64,000 bases of DNA from Sulfurovum sp. GTDB lineage: Bacteria; Campylobacterota; Campylobacteria; Campylobacterales; Sulfurovaceae. The notes below the pieces were generated by a model. The model was not told the DNA's origin, did not search any database, and was given only the letters and a program-made list of their open reading frames with translations. Below are positions 61,808 to 64,000 of the stretch, one piece after another. The stretch lies in NCBI GenBank assembly GCA_011391015.1, contig JAABRH010000003.1:1-64000 (forward strand), given 5' to 3'. Position 1 is the first letter of the stretch. Each line of letters opens with the position of its first letter. Both the position numbers and the translations under genes were made by a program.

Positions 61808-61929
61808 ACATACCCCCTTGTAAAAATTCTATGCTGTAATTTGATTACAACACTCAATTATAATTATAATATTATTTGATTATATGGAGACTTAAATAAT
61901 GAATCAATGCCTATACATGGTACTAATCG

Positions 61930-61944
61930 TTACATTTGATGTAA
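61930..61944. promoter_or_regulatory. Dyad upstream of ccoN, possible operator
   Basis: TTACAT-TTG-ATGTAA is a perfect 6+6 dyad about 120 bases before the ccoN start codon. It is a plausible site for an unidentified dimeric regulator of the oxidase operon. Confidence 0.35.
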
Positions 61945-62032
61945 ATATGAAGTGGTTTATTCTATTAAACGATAATTTTAGTCCGATTTAATCTATCAGT
62001 AATATTGATTTTTATCAGACCAATATTCTCTT

Positions 62033-62560
62033 TTATGCTACTCTGGAACTATGGTTTTTCATCGCCTCATACAACTCTTTGTTTTGTTCTTGCATCGTAT
62101 TAAACGCTGTTTGTAATGCATCCTGGAGTGCTTCACCATGCAGGTTTTGATTTAAAGCCGCACTATAGTGCTTAAAAAAATCTTTATACGGTGTTGCACC
62201 CGATGCAAGTACCCATCCCAGTTCATTATTGGGGAAATAATGTTGCCATGACGGGGTAATCTGCCGAATCACTTTATGGTTATTGATAAACCCTAAGGCT
62301 ATGACCATGATCATCAGCATCGAAAGAAATACGATATAAAAAATAATCGCCTGAGCTATTCCCAGCATACCAAATACCCATGGATTAAAAATTCCTGCAT
62401 ATTCCACTACAGGCAAAGCCCAAAAAAATGCTATCACCCACTTGCTACTGATTCCGCCCAATGCAGACTGATCAAAAATCAAACGTTTTTTAGCCACTTG
62501 TTTTTTGTAAGAGCTTACAGATGCCAAAATCGCTTCAAGCGAATAGTTCTTTTCCTGCAT
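62033..62560 (-). CDS. Hypothetical two-helix membrane protein
   Basis: The 175-residue protein has two membrane helices, about residues 45-65 and 72-95, between a basic N-terminal part and a C-terminal region of about 75 polar, helix-prone residues. I do not recognise the family. The ATG at 62560 has an AAAGGAT ribosome-binding site; the track counts a TTG before it. Because it lies between the heme O synthase gene and ccoN on the same strand, a role in oxidase biogenesis is possible. Confidence 0.65.
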   Translation of the reverse strand: MQEKNYSLEAILASVSSYKKQVAKKRLIFDQSALGGISSKWVIAFFWALPVVEYAGIFNPWVFGMLGIAQAIIFYIVFLSMLMIMVIALGFINNHKVIRQITPSWQHYFPNNELGWVLASGATPYKDFFKHYSAALNQNLHGEALQDALQTAFNTMQEQNKELYEAMKNHSSRVA

Positions 62561-62640
62561 CAATGATCCTTTGATTTAATAATGAATAAAATGATAGATA
62601 TTATAAGGAGTAAAACCAAAGCTACTGCTTTGGTTTTGAG

Positions 62641-63504
62641 TTAAACGATATGATGTTTGATGTACTCATCCATACTGATCAGTATGACTATCAGCAAAAA
62701 AGCTGCATTGATTTTCCAAAAAACCGAACGTGCATTTTTAAGCTCAAATTTTTCGCTTAAAAGCTCTAAGGAGCTAATAAATGCCCATATCCCAACAAGA
62801 ACTGAGGCACCTATGGTTACAGTGTAAACTTGAAAAACCCAAACAAGAAAGACACCTGTCTGAATGGTTAACATTAACCACACAAATGTCAGTCTTTGCA
62901 AGCTGGCTTGACCAAAAAGACGCATCGCTGTAGGGTATCCGCCATCATTATAATCACCGTGAAACAACATCACCAGTAACCAGAAATGTGGAACCTGCCA
63001 AACAAAAAAGTATAGAGCTAAGGCTAAAAACTCTAACTCCATCAGTGAATGACCCGCCACCAGCCAACCGATCGCAGGCGGAATTACACCCAATATTGCT
63101 CCAGGAACAACAGCCAATGCACTCTTTTTTTTCAAAGGTGTATACATCGCGTTATACCAAATAAAAGCAAACATAAAAATGTTTATACCAGTCAAACCAA
63201 GCAAGGAGTATATTGAAGCAAGTGAACACACAATAAGTACTGCTGCAATGAGTATTCCCGTTTGCGGGGACATTCTCCCTGCAGCGATTGGACGATTTTT
63301 TGTTCTTTCCATATTCGCATCTGATTTGTACTCTTGCACTTGATTGAGTGTTGAGACACCCATGGCAACTAGAAGTACAGAAAACGTTGCCAACAGCATA
63401 TCAAGCCCAACCTCACCTTTTGCCATAATATAGGCAAAAAGTGCAGAAAGGCTCACTGCAAAAGAGAGTACAAACTTTGTTACGACGAAAAAATCTTTTA
63501 TCAT
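62641..63504 (-). CDS. cyoE: Protoheme IX farnesyltransferase (heme O synthase)
   Basis: The 287-residue UbiA-type prenyltransferase has the first aspartate-rich motif region NQVQEYKSDANMERTKNRPIAAG and about nine membrane helices. PHFWLLVMLFHGDYNDGGYPT is the second loop. It adds a farnesyl group to heme b to give heme O. This is notable beside a cbb3 oxidase, which needs only heme b and c, so another heme-copper oxidase may be encoded outside the window. It overlaps the upstream cytochrome gene by ATGA. CtaB is the alternative name. Confidence 0.92.
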   Translation of the reverse strand: MIKDFFVVTKFVLSFAVSLSALFAYIMAKGEVGLDMLLATFSVLLVAMGVSTLNQVQEYKSDANMERTKNRPIAAGRMSPQTGILIAAVLIVCSLASIYSLLGLTGINIFMFAFIWYNAMYTPLKKKSALAVVPGAILGVIPPAIGWLVAGHSLMELEFLALALYFFVWQVPHFWLLVMLFHGDYNDGGYPTAMRLFGQASLQRLTFVWLMLTIQTGVFLVWVFQVYTVTIGASVLVGIWAFISSLELLSEKFELKNARSVFWKINAAFLLIVILISMDEYIKHHIV

Positions 63505-64000
63505 TTGCTATTTTTTTCGAGATATTCGGCAATAGCTGAAATCTCATCTTCTGGCATATCAGGATATGCTGGCATTCTACCAATTATGCCCTCTTTACCG
63601 TTTTTAAATACATGGCTTAAAAGTGTTGCATCATATCCTACAAGATCAGGAGACATTCCACCCATGCCTTTACCATCTTCACCATGACATGAAGAACACG
63701 CAGCAAATGACGAAGGTTGTTGACCTTTCATGCCACCGGCTACATACGCAGCAATCTCTTCTGCTTCTGCACCTGCTACTAAACCACCAGGCATTGCTCC
63801 CATATCATATCCAAGTTTATTTTGACCATTTTTAATCACGTCCAATACTTGTTCTTTACTCAATCTGGTTTTAAGTGAAGGCCCAATTTTCATTTCATCT
63901 GTTTGTATTGCATGACATTGTGTACATCCATGTCGTAACAACAGTGCATCACCCGTTTTGGTGTAGTTACCTTTAGGTGTATCTTCTGTACTATTGAACC
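63501..64000 (-). CDS. Diheme cytochrome c, CcoP-like, cut by the window edge
   Basis: The reading frame stays open to the right edge of the window, so the N-terminus is missing. The visible part has CTQCH and CSSCH heme sites. Its sequence from LSKEQVLDVIKNGQNKLGYD to YVAGGMKGQQPSSFAACSSCHG is strikingly like the C-terminal half of CcoP at 58537. The methionine of the ORF track is not a convincing start, since codons upstream remain open. It overlaps cyoE by four bases, so it is co-transcribed with it, and may belong to a second terminal oxidase. Confidence 0.85.
   Translation of the reverse strand, partial: FNSTEDTPKGNYTKTGDALLLRHGCTQCHAIQTDEMKIGPSLKTRLSKEQVLDVIKNGQNKLGYDMGAMPGGLVAGAEAEEIAAYVAGGMKGQQPSSFAACSSCHGEDGKGMGGMSPDLVGYDATLLSHVFKNGKEGIIGRMPAYPDMPEDEISAIAEYLEKNSK

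Noticed and set aside
61840-61865. TTGATTACAACACTCAA upstream of ccoN as an FNR box
   Set aside because: The half-sites are seven bases apart instead of four and one half-site is off-consensus.
1-64000. CRISPR arrays, tRNA and rRNA genes, prophage
   Set aside because: I saw no regularly spaced repeats, no cloverleaf-like sequence in the gaps, and no phage genes.

Overview
The window looks like part of the chromosome of an autotrophic Campylobacterota (epsilonproteobacterium) of the Sulfurovum/Sulfurimonas kind. The evidence is a DUF2309 (DabA) inorganic-carbon pump, two paralogous five-subunit-type 2-oxoacid:ferredoxin oxidoreductase clusters as used in the reductive TCA cycle, an epsilon-type bc1 complex with a diheme c1, a cbb3 oxidase operon, a group III truncated hemoglobin, and the gene order rpsI-rplM-addA-addB-fixH-like-ccoPQON, which I recall from Campylobacter jejuni. 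I see no rRNA, tRNA, CRISPR array, prophage or intact insertion sequence.

Layout. 0.2-1.4 kb: an unknown protein and a truncated hemoglobin. 1.4-7.6 kb: a leader with several small hairpins, then the DAB carbon-uptake cassette (dabB, a short antiporter-like membrane protein, dabA), followed by two small Cys/His-rich proteins of one family. 7.6-16 kb, minus strand: porE-A-B-G-D followed by porE-A-B-G, with a CobW-type GTPase last. 16.4-26.3 kb: housekeeping and biosynthetic genes (ilvE, SPFH protein, hisIE, purF, dapB, trxB, trxA) and two Fe(II)/2-oxoglutarate dioxygenases. One of these ends inside a roughly 260-bp palindromic segment that resembles an IS200/IS605-derived remnant. 25.9-36.3 kb: a molybdopterin formate dehydrogenase-like protein, a third Cys/His small protein, yajQ, hom, an alaC-like aminotransferase, rRNA methyltransferases and rpmE. 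36.4-43 kb: molybdopterin and queuosine genes (moeA, queD, queE, moaA) and petABC. 43-51.9 kb: a degenerate FtsK-like protein, mnmG, ribE, an MnmD-like methyltransferase, luxS, a BT1-type transporter, rpsI and rplM. 51.9-64 kb: addAB, the ccoNOQP operon with its small accessory genes (including a 33-aa membrane peptide missing from the ORF track), a heme O synthase, and a second diheme cytochrome cut by the window edge.

How the parts fit. DAB would raise cytoplasmic bicarbonate. The two ferredoxin oxidoreductases would carboxylate acetyl-CoA and succinyl-CoA, and the formate dehydrogenase-like enzyme adds C1 chemistry. MoaA and MoeA supply its cofactor. The bc1 complex and cbb3 oxidase provide respiration at low oxygen. 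The most unusual signals are the three gap-free paralogues with CxC...CxxH and CCGGGHC motifs beside dabA, a CobW GTPase and the formate dehydrogenase gene, the doubled por operon with a single ferredoxin subunit, and the IS605-like palindromic segment that meets the end of a dioxygenase gene.
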